From Segetibacter aerophilus (GTDB taxonomy: Bacteria > Bacteroidota > Bacteroidia > Chitinophagales > Chitinophagaceae), in contig NZ_BJYT01000013.1 in assembly GCF_007991655.1 (NCBI RefSeq), positions 62,001 to 126,000 on the forward strand: 64,000 nt of DNA, in the 5' to 3' direction. The notes under the pieces were generated by a model. The model searched no databases. It was not told where the DNA came from and was given only the letters and a program-made list of their open reading frames with translations. Each line of letters starts with the position of its first letter. The first letter of the stretch is position 1. Made by a program: the position numbers and the translations under genes. Shown piece after piece: positions 17,309-26,612 of the stretch.

Positions 17309-18457
17309 ATGCTTCCGCAAAACACCCCAAAACTTTTAACCGTTGTTTGTCTATTACTGGTAATCCCCTTTGTCTATTGCAAAAAAAGCATCGGCGGAAA
17401 TGAAGCCACTTCTGGCATATCTATATCCAATATTTCTCCTGTTAGAGACAGCGTAAACACGACAATAAAACTAGTGGTAACTGTTGAGCCGGTAAGCAGC
17501 AAAACTATTACCGTTGCTTATACTACTGTCGACGGTACCGCTAAAACGAATGTTGACTTTGTGCCTACTTCAGGTACTTTAACTATTAACGCCAACGCAG
17601 CAAGCGCGGAAATACCTGTGCAGCTAATTGGTCGAAAGCTTTTGAGTAGCACACAAGACTTTACTGTAAAACTGTCAAACGCAGTAAATGCCAATTTAAA
17701 AGTGGACCAAGCCACAGTATTTATTGAAAATCCGGGATTTGATTACCAGCTTGTATGGAGTGATGAGTTTAACGGAACCTCCGTCAATACCGCCGATTGG
17801 AACTATGAGGTGGGCGGAGGAGGATGGGGTAATAATGAATTGCAGAATTATACCAGTGGCACTAATAACGCATATATTGAAAATGGGAATTTAGTAATAG
17901 AGGCAAAAAAGGAAAGGTCTGGTAACAATGCTTACTCGTCAGCAAGACTTACTACAAAAGGTAAAAGAAAATTTACTTACGGCAAGATTGAAATAAAAGC
18001 CAAAGTACCGGCAACAGCCGGGCTATGGCCGGCTATATGGATGTTGGGTGAAAATATAGACCAGGTTAGTTGGCCAAGTTGTGGCGAGATTGATATAATG
18101 GAAGCAATCAATAAGGAGACGCCTTCAAAAATTTACGGAACAGCGCATTGGGGAATCAACACTTCCACCCATTTAAGCAAAGGCAGCTTTTATACTCTCC
18201 CGTCAGGTTATTTTTCCGACAATTACCACGTTTTTTCTGTAGAGTGGGATGCCAATTCAATCGTTTGGTTTTATGATGGAAACAGATTCAATAGTGTAAA
18301 CAAGGTAGACGTTACCGGAGGTAACAATCCTTTTAATAAAGATTTTTTCCTTATCCTAAATGTTGCCGTGGGTGGTAATTGGCCTGGAAGTCCTGATGCA
18401 ACCAGCATATTTCCCCAAAAGATGATGGTCGATTACGTGAGGGTTTATCAAAAATAA
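17309..18457 (+). CDS. GH16 family endo-beta-glucanase (laminarinase-like) with a Calx-beta domain
   Basis: 382 residues. The N-terminus is a lipoprotein-like signal ending in FVYCKKS. Residues about 35-140 form a Calx-beta domain (VAYTTVDGTAKTNVDFVPTS). The GH16 catalytic domain covers about 145-382 and carries the E260-I-D262-I-M-E265 motif (CGEIDIMEAI). Nucleophile and acid/base glutamates are therefore both present. LVWSDEFNGTSVNTADWNYE is the usual laminarinase start. It would hydrolyse beta-1,3- or mixed-linked glucans at the cell surface. It has its own promoter and converges with exonuclease III after 28 bp. Confidence 0.93.
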   Translation: MLPQNTPKLLTVVCLLLVIPFVYCKKSIGGNEATSGISISNISPVRDSVNTTIKLVVTVEPVSSKTITVAYTTVDGTAKTNVDFVPTSGTLTINANAASAEIPVQLIGRKLLSSTQDFTVKLSNAVNANLKVDQATVFIENPGFDYQLVWSDEFNGTSVNTADWNYEVGGGGWGNNELQNYTSGTNNAYIENGNLVIEAKKERSGNNAYSSARLTTKGKRKFTYGKIEIKAKVPATAGLWPAIWMLGENIDQVSWPSCGEIDIMEAINKETPSKIYGTAHWGINTSTHLSKGSFYTLPSGYFSDNYHVFSVEWDANSIVWFYDGNRFNSVNKVDVTGGNNPFNKDFFLILNVAVGGNWPGSPDATSIFPQKMMVDYVRVYQK

Positions 18458-18485
18458 TTTCTGACGTTGTAATTAATTTCAGGCT

Positions 18486-19262
18486 CTACTCATCCGACAA
18501 CTCAATCCAAACCGGCGCGTGATCGCTTGTTTTCTCCCATCCTCTTACTGCGGAGTCAACACCGGCAGCCGTAAGACGGGGAGCGATACTAGGGCTAAGT
18601 AAAAAATGATCAATCCGTAAACCAGCATTTCGTCCATAAGCATTTCTAAAGTAATCCCAGAAGGTATAAATGGTTTGATCTGGATATAATTTCCTGATCG
18701 CATCAGTCCACCCTTGGTCTACAAGGGTTTTAAAAGCTTGTCGCACTTCGGGTCTAAACAAAGCGTCTTCATGCCAGCGCTCAGGCTTGTACACATCCAA
18801 CTCGGTCGGCATTACATTATAGTCTCCTGTTAAAACAACTGGTTTACCGGAAGCGAGAAGTTCTGCAGCATGTGTTGTTAACCTTTCAAACCAACGCAGC
18901 TTATAATCAAACTTCGGTCCCGGAGCAGGATTTCCATTAGGTAGATAAAGACAGCAAACGTGAATACCGGCAACCATCGCTTCGAGATAACGGCTTTGGA
19001 TGTCCTCCTCGTCCCCTGGAAGCTCTCTACAAATCTCTTGCACCTCGTCTGTGCGAGACAAAATAGCAACCCCGTTCCAACTCTTTTGTCCGTTCCAAAT
19101 TGCATGGTAGCCCAAATCCTGTATCGCTTTTTCAGGAAATTTTTCCTGCGGCGCTTTTAATTCCTGCAAGCATACGATGTCGGGCTCAGTTTCGTTCAGC
19201 CATTTAAGAAGCACGGGCAAGCGACCATTAATTCCGTTTACGTTGTAAGTGGCTATTTTCAT
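18486..19262 (-). CDS. xth: exodeoxyribonuclease III / AP endonuclease
   Basis: 258 residues from the ATG at 19262 (MKIATYNVNGING). A longer frame to 19310 adds 16 residues with no family match. The endonuclease/exonuclease/phosphatase fold is complete: NVNGI, LQELKAP (metal-binding Glu), WNGVAILSR, LTGDYNVMP, RIDHFLLS and the final SDHAPVWIEL histidine. It repairs abasic sites and trims 3' ends in DNA. The gene is monocistronic. Confidence 0.93.
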   Translation of the reverse strand: MKIATYNVNGINGRLPVLLKWLNETEPDIVCLQELKAPQEKFPEKAIQDLGYHAIWNGQKSWNGVAILSRTDEVQEICRELPGDEEDIQSRYLEAMVAGIHVCCLYLPNGNPAPGPKFDYKLRWFERLTTHAAELLASGKPVVLTGDYNVMPTELDVYKPERWHEDALFRPEVRQAFKTLVDQGWTDAIRKLYPDQTIYTFWDYFRNAYGRNAGLRIDHFLLSPSIAPRLTAAGVDSAVRGWEKTSDHAPVWIELSDE

Positions 19263-19447
19263 GACAAGATATAATTGATCAAAAATTAAAAGGTGCGGTT
19301 TTTGGTTCAAACTAGTACAGGCGTAAAGCTAATAACAGATGGAATATTATCAGGTAAGAATATTTTTAGGCACTTTTTTAAGAAACGGGAAATAAGGATC
19401 AATTAACCGAAAACGAAACTATAGCCCAGCGGGCTACAAAAAGAAAA

Positions 19448-20314
19448 ATGATGAAAGCAAATACCGAGAGATTGTATGAGATTGTTGAATTTCTAACATC
19501 ATTAAATCCCCCAAGAAATTTTCAAAACCTTTCTTCTCTGGAAAAAGCATACAAATACATAGAAGATCAGTTCTCCAAAGCAGGCGCAAATGCGGAGTTA
19601 CAAAAGTGGAATGTTCAGGGGAAAGAGTACGTCAATGTGAGCGCGTCTTATAATGCGGACAAACCAAAAAGACTGGTTGTAGGAGCACACTACGATGTAT
19701 GCGGCGATCAACCAGGCGCAGATGATAATGCAAGTGCGGTTGCAGGACTAATCGAGATCGTCCGGCTAACATTTGAAAGCAAACCAACTCTTGATTACCG
19801 GATTGACTTTGTTGCTTATTGTTTGGAAGAACCACCTTTTTTTGCCAGTGATAAGATGGGTAGTTATGTTCATGCAAAGTCTTTACATGAGAATAACGTT
19901 GGCGTTATCGGAATGATTTCTCTTGAAATGATTGGCTACTTTTCAGATGCGCCTAATTCACAACCTTACCCATCGGCCGACTTGGCAAAACTTTATCCGC
20001 CTACAGCTAATTTTATTATTGTTATCGGTACTGAGAAGTACGCGGCTTTTAATAACAAGGTTCACAAGTTGATGTCGAAAGACTCAGCAGTAGATGTGCA
20101 GGTAATCAGCTTTCCTCCGGATAATGGACTGGCCGGACTTTCTGATCAAAGTAGTTATTGGAAGTTTGGCTATCCCGCCCTAATGATAAATGACACAGCC
20201 TTTATCAGGAACCCCCATTACCATATGAAGTCAGATACAATTGATACACTTGATTTTAAAAAGATGACTGCTGTAGTCGACAGTGCTTATAAAGCAATTA
20301 CAAATATGATTTGA
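19448..20314 (+). CDS. M28-family metallopeptidase
   Basis: 288 residues without a signal peptide. Zinc ligands and catalytic residues of clan MH are visible: VVGAHYDV (His, Asp), GADDNASAVAGL (bridging Asp), CLEEPPFF (Glu pair) and a late His in RNPHYHMKSDT. The family includes aminopeptidases and glutaminyl cyclases. The lack of an export signal suggests a cytosolic role or an unrecognised export route. The start MMKAN offers two adjacent ATGs (19448 and 19451). The gene converges with the hemerythrin-like gene. Confidence 0.85.
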   Translation: MMKANTERLYEIVEFLTSLNPPRNFQNLSSLEKAYKYIEDQFSKAGANAELQKWNVQGKEYVNVSASYNADKPKRLVVGAHYDVCGDQPGADDNASAVAGLIEIVRLTFESKPTLDYRIDFVAYCLEEPPFFASDKMGSYVHAKSLHENNVGVIGMISLEMIGYFSDAPNSQPYPSADLAKLYPPTANFIIVIGTEKYAAFNNKVHKLMSKDSAVDVQVISFPPDNGLAGLSDQSSYWKFGYPALMINDTAFIRNPHYHMKSDTIDTLDFKKMTAVVDSAYKAITNMI

Positions 20315-20367
20315 CCAGTCACCCTTCCTCTATTTTCCACTTTGAAATCACTTACCATTGTTCTTCT

Positions 20368-20898
20368 TTATGCTGCTGTAGCAATTTGAAGTTTCCTCTC
20401 GTATGATTGCGTTTTGATAAGATCGGGTAATGTGTGCATTTTTTCTTCCAACTGCGATAGAACCTGGTCCCGGTAATATCTCCACAATATTTCGTTCAAC
20501 ACGGCTTCCTCGTCATTCATGTGATCAAAATTGGCCATCATAAATTCGTTGTAGCTTTTCGATATGGATGCTATCAGATCCAATTTGTCTTTAGCTTTCG
20601 ACTGATGATAATAAGATTGAATGAGGCTCTTTAGATAATTGGCCAGGCGGGTCATTCGATTATGTTCACTTGCGTAGTTGTTCCAAACTGAAGGCTCATA
20701 CTCAAAGACAAGCGGAAAAATATGAAGACCCTCGAACACAATTGTTTCATTGTAGGCCTGTAAGACATTCTTTACTTTCTCAACTGCATCTGCCGCAAAA
20801 GTTACCCCATGTGTTGCTATTTTATCAATGGAAACGCAAGCCGATAGTAACGATGTTTTAAGAGGAAAGTGAGCTTTATTGAAAATATTATAACGCAT
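20368..20898 (-). CDS. hemerythrin-like protein
   Basis: 176 residues, all helical. His and acidic residues recur at four-helix-bundle spacing: THGVTF, EGLHIFPLVFEYE, ASEHNRM and NFDHMNDEEAVLNEIL. This resembles hemerythrin-like cation-binding domains that bind a di-iron site, used for oxygen or nitric oxide handling or iron storage. The ligand set cannot be fixed by eye, so the assignment is moderate. The gene is single and converges with the M28 peptidase. Confidence 0.65.
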   Translation of the reverse strand: MRYNIFNKAHFPLKTSLLSACVSIDKIATHGVTFAADAVEKVKNVLQAYNETIVFEGLHIFPLVFEYEPSVWNNYASEHNRMTRLANYLKSLIQSYYHQSKAKDKLDLIASISKSYNEFMMANFDHMNDEEAVLNEILWRYYRDQVLSQLEEKMHTLPDLIKTQSYERKLQIATAA

Positions 20899-21082
20899 AA
20901 GACCGTGCTTTTAAAATTATTATATTCAAAAAAAGCACTTTAAAAGAGGCCAGACAACCGCACAAATGTGTGGTTGGGTTAAACGGTTAAATGAAGAGTT
21001 CGGCGGAAAAATATAGGTTGGAGTGGTAGCGTTATTGGATGAAAGCCTGGCACGCGACAACATCAACAAAATGTAAAGCATC

Positions 21083-22606
21083 TTATTTCCAGATCCGCTT
21101 CAGCTTTGTCAACACTAGTGATTTAATATTCAAATTACTGGTTGACTTAATTTGAATATTAGAATACACCTCATGAGGAAAAAAGATCGCAGTCATTGTC
21201 GAACGTCCATTATCGGCAAACAATTCAATAGAAGCATTATCTACTATTAAGGTCATTTTTTCGCTTTGTCTGGATGAAAACCTCGGAGCTGTATGCCTTT
21301 TAGCAAATCCTTTTTCAAAATCAACTTTACCTGATCTAGTTCGATCTATATAATATTCGTTAGCGGCTTTATCAAAACCAACCACAACATTTTCATCCAG
21401 CTTATTTGAAAAAGTAATGGAATAGCTTTCTAACTTATCAGCAGAAAGTTCTAACCTGAACGGTCCTTCCATTTTACCTGCCTTTGCAGTAACATCGAAT
21501 TTCCTGGCTTTAATATTTTTTATCGCTACAGGCGCAGCTGCCAAAGTGCTTAGCTCTGAAACAGGTTTTGATGTAACTAAAAATTGCTGTCCTACTTTTT
21601 CGATACCCAGTTCACGGGGAACCGTGGTTGCGCTTCGCCATTTCTCCGTTGGAACGACGTTGGCGTATTGCCAGTTACTCATCCAGCCGAGGAAAATTTT
21701 TCTACTGCCGGTGTTAGACCAGGTAATGCCCGCATACTCATCAGGCCCGTAGTCAAGCCATTTTGTATTTGTTTGATTAGGAGTAAAAGTATGGCCGTCA
21801 AAATTGCCGGTAAAGTACTGAGTAGCGGAACCTCCATTTGGTCCACCAGGATTGATATTAACGATCAGCACCCAAATCTTCTGACCATTATACGTAAGTG
21901 GAAATAGATCAGGACATTCCCATACTCCACCGTGCGCTCCTAGCTTTTGACCAAATTCACTCTCTTTTGTCCAATCCTTTAAATCCTTTGATGAATAAAA
22001 AGTAATGTCATTCAATGTTGCCAATGTCATAATCCATTTCTTATCAGGTTCAAACCAACTCACCTTTGGATCGCGGAAATCTTTTATTCCCGGATTTTTC
22101 AACACAGGATTAGAATCATATTTCTTCCATGTAATGCCTTCATCGAGGCTATAGGCGAGGCTTTGGTTTTGAAATGTATTGCTTCCTGATTTTTCTCCCT
22201 TGGGATCATGGTGGGTAAAAATAGCAACCAGGGGAGCTTTGCCGTTTTTACCAAATCCAGAAGTATTATTTATATCTACGACAGCACTTCCGGAAAAAAT
22301 ATAGCCAAGACTGTCGGGATACAGGGCAATCGGAAGATTTTGCCAATGTATTAAATCTTTACTGGTAGCATGTCCCCAATGCATTGGTCCCCATACCGTA
22401 CTATCAGGGTAGTACTGGTAAAATAAATGATATTGATTATTGAAGAAGACCATGCCATTGGGATCATTCATCCAATGGGCTTCAGGAGAAAAATGAATTT
22501 GAGGACGATGTGGTTCGTTGTAAGTGGAAGAAGAACTGCTAACACTTTGCGCATTACCGTGGAAAGCAAGCAAAGTAATAATAACCGGGACAAGTATTAT
22601 CTTCAT
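21083..22606 (-). CDS. GH32 family fructan hydrolase (levanase/inulinase-like), secreted
   Basis: 507 residues from the ATG at 22606, which begins a signal peptide (MKIILVPVIITLLAFHGNAQ). An upstream ATG at 22645 would put a hydrophilic extension before it. GH32 motifs are all present: nucleophile Asp in HWMNDPNG, FSGSAV, transition-state Asp in FRDPKV, and acid/base Glu in WECPDLF. A C-terminal beta-sandwich runs from about residue 360. It releases fructose from levan, inulin or sucrose outside the cytoplasm. No SusCD or fructokinase genes lie beside it, so it is not part of a classic polysaccharide utilisation locus here. Confidence 0.93.
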   Translation of the reverse strand: MKIILVPVIITLLAFHGNAQSVSSSSSTYNEPHRPQIHFSPEAHWMNDPNGMVFFNNQYHLFYQYYPDSTVWGPMHWGHATSKDLIHWQNLPIALYPDSLGYIFSGSAVVDINNTSGFGKNGKAPLVAIFTHHDPKGEKSGSNTFQNQSLAYSLDEGITWKKYDSNPVLKNPGIKDFRDPKVSWFEPDKKWIMTLATLNDITFYSSKDLKDWTKESEFGQKLGAHGGVWECPDLFPLTYNGQKIWVLIVNINPGGPNGGSATQYFTGNFDGHTFTPNQTNTKWLDYGPDEYAGITWSNTGSRKIFLGWMSNWQYANVVPTEKWRSATTVPRELGIEKVGQQFLVTSKPVSELSTLAAAPVAIKNIKARKFDVTAKAGKMEGPFRLELSADKLESYSITFSNKLDENVVVGFDKAANEYYIDRTRSGKVDFEKGFAKRHTAPRFSSRQSEKMTLIVDNASIELFADNGRSTMTAIFFPHEVYSNIQIKSTSNLNIKSLVLTKLKRIWK

Positions 22607-22698
22607 GATGAATTTTATAGGCTGCTTAGTAAATAGCAATTCCATCTGCTAAAATATATTGAGTATTGAAAGACTTGTATTACTCCAGTTTCACGAGG

Positions 22699-23061
22699 TT
22701 ATTTCACCTTTGCTGCATTTTCTTTCACTTTAAATAATACAATTTTTCGTACCAGCCCATGTGGTATTGGCTTATTAAGAGGAAACTGGACAGAGCCCTT
22801 TCCCTGCTTGTACTTTGAAAGTTCTTCACCAAACTCACTGTAACCCGAAGGCGTCGCATAAAGCCCGATATGATTCTTATAGCCGCCAAAATAAATGAGC
22901 GGCTTTCCATTTGTTTTATAAGCAGGCATTTGATAGGCAATACTTTCAACAGCCTCCGGCGCATTCAGTTTAATGGTTTCGCGGATTTGTTGCAGTATCA
23001 CTTGTACAATCTCCGGAAAATTTTTTATGTACTCATCAACAGTTTGAAAACTTGCTTTCAT
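22699..23061 (-). CDS. DUF1801 / YdhG-like protein
   Basis: 120 residues from the ATG at 23061 (MKASFQTVDEYIKNFPE). Family text follows: IRETIKLNAPEAVESIAYQM, PAYKTNGKPLIYFGGYKNHI and GKGSVQFPLNKPIP. DUF1801 proteins resemble the frataxin-like iron-chaperone fold of Bacillus Fra/YdhG, though most are untested. A -7 element at 23134-23141 shows that a longer frame starting at 23136 cannot be right. Confidence 0.8.
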   Translation of the reverse strand: MKASFQTVDEYIKNFPEIVQVILQQIRETIKLNAPEAVESIAYQMPAYKTNGKPLIYFGGYKNHIGLYATPSGYSEFGEELSKYKQGKGSVQFPLNKPIPHGLVRKIVLFKVKENAAKVK

Positions 23062-23133
23062 TCGTACGTTTTTTGTAGTGCGGTCAGGGGGGTAAGTAGA
23101 AATATCCAGGTTTACCAGGGCCTTTACTAATTG

Positions 23134-23141
23134 CAAAAATA
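23134..23141 (-). promoter_or_regulatory. TANNTTTG -7 element of the DUF1801 gene
   Basis: The minus strand reads TATTTTTG, an exact consensus match, 73 bp upstream of the ATG at 23061. Confidence 0.45.
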
Positions 23142-23174
23142 AAAGTAGGTGTAATTTTTTTACTAATTCGTATC

Positions 23175-23861
23175 ATGCAAAGCACCAGGAAGTTTAATAA
23201 AGAATATTTCAAAAAGCTGCCCTTCGGCTTAATTATACTTCTAATCTTTTTTGCCGCATCGATATTTTCATTTGTATTTATCATGCACGAAGTGCTGTCT
23301 GAAAAAGAGGTGGAAGCCGACAACAGCGTTTTTGCTTTTCTTTCGGCTAATGTAATCAGCAACCGACTAACACCCTTTATGAAAGGTGTCACCTACTTCG
23401 CTTCGGCGACCTTTTTACAGATTGCTTACGGTGTGCTTGTGTTTTTCTATGTCCTCAAAAAAAATGTAAAAAGGGCTTTAGAAATTGCAGCGATCGGATT
23501 AGGTGGTTTTATGGTAAATTATTTTATGAAAATATCTTTTCAACGCATTCGTCCACCTCATCCGCTCATTGAGAAATTGCAGAATTTCAGCTTTCCCAGC
23601 GGTCATGCTACTTCTGCGTTTATTTTTTATGGATTGCTTACTTACCTCGTGTGGAAAACAAAAATCAGGAAGGTGTACAAATTTTTAATTGGTTCGGTTC
23701 TTATCCTTTTTTCACTGTTGATAGGTTTCAGCCGCGTGTACTTACGAGTACATTATCCCAGCGATGTTGTTGCCGGCATATGTATTGGTTTTGCCTGGTT
23801 GATTTTAACGGTCGGGTTGTTTGAGCGGCTAAAGAAACGTGCTGCTAATGAAGTAGCATAG
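23175..23861 (+). CDS. PAP2-family membrane phosphatase
   Basis: 228 residues with about six membrane helices. The three PAP2 signature pieces are present: KISFQRIRPP, FSFPSGHATSAF, and SRVYLRVHYPSDVVAG. These form the phosphatase site facing the periplasm. Likely substrates are undecaprenyl pyrophosphate or phosphatidic/phosphatidylglycerol phosphates. The gene is divergent from the DUF1801 gene. Confidence 0.9.
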   Translation: MQSTRKFNKEYFKKLPFGLIILLIFFAASIFSFVFIMHEVLSEKEVEADNSVFAFLSANVISNRLTPFMKGVTYFASATFLQIAYGVLVFFYVLKKNVKRALEIAAIGLGGFMVNYFMKISFQRIRPPHPLIEKLQNFSFPSGHATSAFIFYGLLTYLVWKTKIRKVYKFLIGSVLILFSLLIGFSRVYLRVHYPSDVVAGICIGFAWLILTVGLFERLKKRAANEVA

Positions 23862-24043
23862 CCGCCGTTTCGGCTACCGCTAAGCGCAATGACACACTTC
23901 GCTTAGAACGGGTTTAATTTTTTCTAAAACCTAAAAACTAATTTGGGTCTTTCAAGTGCTTGTGGTAGCTAAATAGCTCACGTAATTCCTGCCACCAGTT
24001 TGATTGAATTAAGAATGACTTTTTCTTTTTTATCAAAATTTAT

Positions 24044-24241
24044 TCAACTCAAATATTTTTTTAGTTCCTCCGCTACATACTTAACAAAGGGCTCATACAT
24101 CATGTGTGTACGAGTAAGATGCTCGCCCGGAATGTCTAAAGACTTTATCTCTCCTTTTACAAGTTTTTCCTGACGCAAATGCCCCTCTAAATTGTCTTTT
24201 TTACACATCCTTACAATCACTTGCTCGAAGTAGTTTTACGA
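24044..24241 (-). pseudogene. C-terminal fragment of a lost gene
   Basis: This is in the gap 23862-24275. A minus-strand frame, open from about 24241, reads NYFEQVIVRMCKKDNLEG, then GEIKSLDIPGEHLTRTHMMY and EPFVKYVAEELKKYLS, with a stop at 24044. The text IPGEHLT with the downstream helix resembles the catalytic-His tail of an alpha/beta-fold thioesterase or hydrolase. No N-terminal part with a nucleophile elbow exists nearby; the next gene starts at 24276 on the other strand. It is therefore a remnant of a hydrolase-like gene, or a 54-residue ORF from the ATG at 24208. The rest of the gap shows only a weak hairpin. Confidence 0.4.
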
Positions 24242-24275
24242 GTACAAATATTTAAAAAAACAAAAACTAACAACC

Positions 24276-24713
24276 ATGGCAAGTACAAGCACCTACCTTA
24301 ATTTTCCCCGCAATACAGAAGAAGCTTTTAACTTTTACAAAACTGTTTTCGGTGGAGACTTCTTCGGAAAACCTATGAGGTTTAGCGAAGTTCCTCCTAT
24401 GGAAGGCATGCCTCCTATTTCAGAGGAAGACAAAAATCTGATCATGCACATTGAACTGCCAATTGTTGGGGGTCATATGTTGATGGGAACAGATGCACCG
24501 GAGTCTTTTGGGTTTCAGGTAACGTTCGGCAATAACGTACATATAAATCTTCAGCCGGATACGAGGGATGAAACCAAAAAATTGTTCGATGCTTTACAGG
24601 AAGGCGGCAAGGTTTCCATGCCTTTACAGGATATGTTTTGGGGTGACTATTATGGAAGTTGTACCGATAAGTTTGGAGTCAACTGGATGTTTAACTGTGG
24701 GGAGAAAAAATAA
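24276..24713 (+). CDS. VOC-family (PhnB/glyoxalase-like) protein
   Basis: 145 residues. The fold of paired beta-alpha-beta-beta-beta modules is recognisable: STYLNFPRNTEEAFNFYKTV, then GGHMLMGTDAP, INLQPDTRDETKKLFDALQE and DYYGSCTDKFGVNWMFNC. PhnB-type members are close homologues of glyoxalase and 3-demethylubiquinone-type proteins with unknown substrates. It precedes an SRPBCC gene by 137 bp, a pairing often seen in Bacteroidota. Confidence 0.85.
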   Translation: MASTSTYLNFPRNTEEAFNFYKTVFGGDFFGKPMRFSEVPPMEGMPPISEEDKNLIMHIELPIVGGHMLMGTDAPESFGFQVTFGNNVHINLQPDTRDETKKLFDALQEGGKVSMPLQDMFWGDYYGSCTDKFGVNWMFNCGEKK

Positions 24714-24850
24714 TCGACGCGAGTGGAATTTATCCGATGTAAAGAAACTGTTTCAGAAAGGCTTAAACCTTAAGAATCATTCGCTGCTTCTGTGCATAAC
24801 CGTACTTCTTCAAGAGACAAATAATTTAAACACTCATTACCCATGCGCTT

Positions 24851-25291
24851 ATGTCAAATCCAATCATCACGGTTCAAACAGTTGTAAAATCAAGCCCGGA
24901 AAAGGTTTGGAAATGTTGGACTACTCCATCCGACATTATTCATTGGAACAATCCTTCGGATGACTGGCACAATGTGAAAGTTGAAGTCGACTTTCGGGAA
25001 GGAGGTTCTTTCCTGTTTGCCATGCAATTGAAAGACGGTAGCGATGGTTTTGACTATTGCGGTAAATATGATAAAATAAAAATGCACGAGTTGATTGAGC
25101 TTACAACTTCCGACGGAAGAAAAACGACAAACACATTTTCTACTAATGGAGACGAGGTATTGATAACCGAAGCGTTTGAAGTGGAAGCTAAAACGCCTCT
25201 TGACGTGCAGAAGGATTTTTGCCAGGCAGTGTTAAACAACTTCAAGAAATACGCGGAGAATAATACTGACTCTAGTAACGAGCCCGGTTAA
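24851..25291 (+). CDS. SRPBCC / AHSA1-domain protein
   Basis: 146 residues. The START-like fold opens with ITVQTVVKSSPEKVWKCWTT and continues DFREGGSFLFAMQ and ITEAFEVEAK, typical of AHSA1-type proteins. These bind hydrophobic ligands or act as toxin-resistance or stress proteins; none has a fixed role in this subgroup. It lies just after the VOC gene and before msrA. Confidence 0.82.
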   Translation: MSNPIITVQTVVKSSPEKVWKCWTTPSDIIHWNNPSDDWHNVKVEVDFREGGSFLFAMQLKDGSDGFDYCGKYDKIKMHELIELTTSDGRKTTNTFSTNGDEVLITEAFEVEAKTPLDVQKDFCQAVLNNFKKYAENNTDSSNEPG

Positions 25292-25335
25292 GGTTACCTC
25301 TTTCTTCGCATCCTTCAATTCGTTTTTGTTTTAAT

Positions 25336-25343
25336 TACTTTTG
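25336..25343 (+). promoter_or_regulatory. TANNTTTG -7 element of msrA
   Basis: TACTTTTG, an exact consensus match, lies 26 bp before the ATG at 25370. Confidence 0.5.
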
Positions 25344-25369
25344 CGGAAGAAATATTAAAACAGCATACT

Positions 25370-25858
25370 ATGAAAATTGAAAAGGCAATTCTCGCCGGCG
25401 GATGTTTCTGGGGAGTTGAAGAGCTTATAAGGAATTTACCAGGCGTAATAGATACCGTCGTAGGCTATACAGGTGGTGACGTTCCTAATGCCACGTATAG
25501 AAATCACGGTACTCATGCTGAAGCCATTGCAGTAACCTTCGATTCGGATATTCTTAGCTATAGAAAACTGTTGGAATTCTTTTTTCAAATTCATGACCCC
25601 ACCACGCGCAATAGGCAGGGTAACGATAGAGGAACCTCGTACAGGTCTGCCATTTTTTATTTGGATGAAGAACAACTAGAAACCGCAAACAGGTTGATTG
25701 AAGAAATGACGGCATCAAAAAAGTGGCCGGGAACCATTGTAACAGAGGTTGTACCGGCAGGCGATTTCTGGGATGCAGAAAAGGAACACCAGGACTATCT
25801 TCAAAAATATCCGGGCGGCTATACCTGCCATTACCTTCGCCCGGAATGGAAGTTATAA
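25370..25858 (+). CDS. msrA: peptide-methionine (S)-S-oxide reductase
   Basis: 162 residues. The catalytic Cys12 sits in the diagnostic GGCFWG motif. [26 protein letters not shown] and [20 protein letters not shown] are family hallmarks. It reduces methionine S-sulfoxide in proteins with thioredoxin and is part of oxidative-damage repair. There is no MsrB fusion. It has its own -7 element, and a 14-bp hairpin follows. Confidence 0.96.
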   Translation: MKIEKAILAGGCFWGVEELIRNLPGVIDTVVGYTGGDVPNATYRNHGTHAEAIAVTFDSDILSYRKLLEFFFQIHDPTTRNRQGNDRGTSYRSAIFYLDEEQLETANRLIEEMTASKKWPGTIVTEVVPAGDFWDAEKEHQDYLQKYPGGYTCHYLRPEWKL

Positions 25859-25893
25859 AAATAACTTTTTTTATTTTTCTACCCGAGCTTGTT

Positions 25894-25925
25894 AGTAAGG
25901 AAGTCAAGGCATTGACTTCCTTACT
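25894..25925. terminator. strong hairpin after msrA
   Basis: A perfect 14-bp stem (25894-25907 with 25912-25925) with a GGCA loop. The T-tract after it is poor on both strands, so termination is likely but not typical. Confidence 0.55.
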
Positions 25926-26052
25926 TTAATGTCAGCACTAAATCTTTGCCTGCACTCGATATGGTTTGCAAGTATAAAAGCACTTCGCAAATCTAATTTT
26001 ATCTCTATCCCGTACATCTGGTATCCACCTTCACCAGATAGCGAGACAGTAA

Positions 26053-26421
26053 TTGAAGTTTCATACAGCATATTACCTTTTGTTGCTTTATGCAACCATA
26101 ATGATAAAGCCGTTTTTGCCCGCGGTTACCGATTGGTATGAGCATGAGTTTAACCCTATTCAACATGAGATCAAGGTTCACATGGTTTATGGGAACCATC
26201 ATCTTGAAAAAGATATGGCAGAAAACACGTCAGAGAAAAGTCATAACAACGGCGGTTCTGTAAAGTCTCAAGACCCGGTTCCTTTTCATGTTTTAGAGCA
26301 ACAATTTGAAAGTTTCAATATTTCAATTTCAAGCGACACACAATACCAGCTATTTCATTATAACAAACTCCTGTGTGTTTTTATATCCCGTGAAGGGCCT
26401 CCTCCTAAACTTCGTTGTTAA
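26053..26421 (+). CDS. His-rich small secreted/membrane protein upstream of a TonB receptor
   Basis: 122 residues if the TTG at 26053 is used (RBS weak), or 106 from the ATG at 26101. The TTG start gives a hydrophobic signal-like segment (AYYLLLLYATIMIKPFLPA). After it comes a His-rich stretch (WYEHEFNPIQHEIKVHMVYG, then NHHLEKD). Small proteins with this layout are common in Chitinophagaceae upstream of metal-linked TonB receptors, as far as I recall. Here the next gene, after 191 bp, is a TonB-dependent receptor. A role in metal (iron, zinc or copper) handling is inferred only. Confidence 0.55.
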   Translation: MKFHTAYYLLLLYATIMIKPFLPAVTDWYEHEFNPIQHEIKVHMVYGNHHLEKDMAENTSEKSHNNGGSVKSQDPVPFHVLEQQFESFNISISSDTQYQLFHYNKLLCVFISREGPPPKLRC

Positions 26422-26612
26422 ATACGCATCTCGCAATCCCCATTGCAGCATTCCCCCATCTGCTAGGTATTTCCGTATTTTTTAAATATTGCCTCCATAA
26501 GCTTTAAAGCTATTGGCTGATGTACGGCTGTTGGATAATACAAAAAAGCATGAGGTAAGCTGCGCTAATCTTCACGGTAAAAAATCTACCTCCTTAAGGT
26601 AACATTTATCTT

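Noticed and set aside
25904-26202. Overlapping short frames on the minus strand opposite the His-rich protein gene
   Set aside because: They are antisense to the better supported plus-strand gene and include the msrA hairpin; no start signals.
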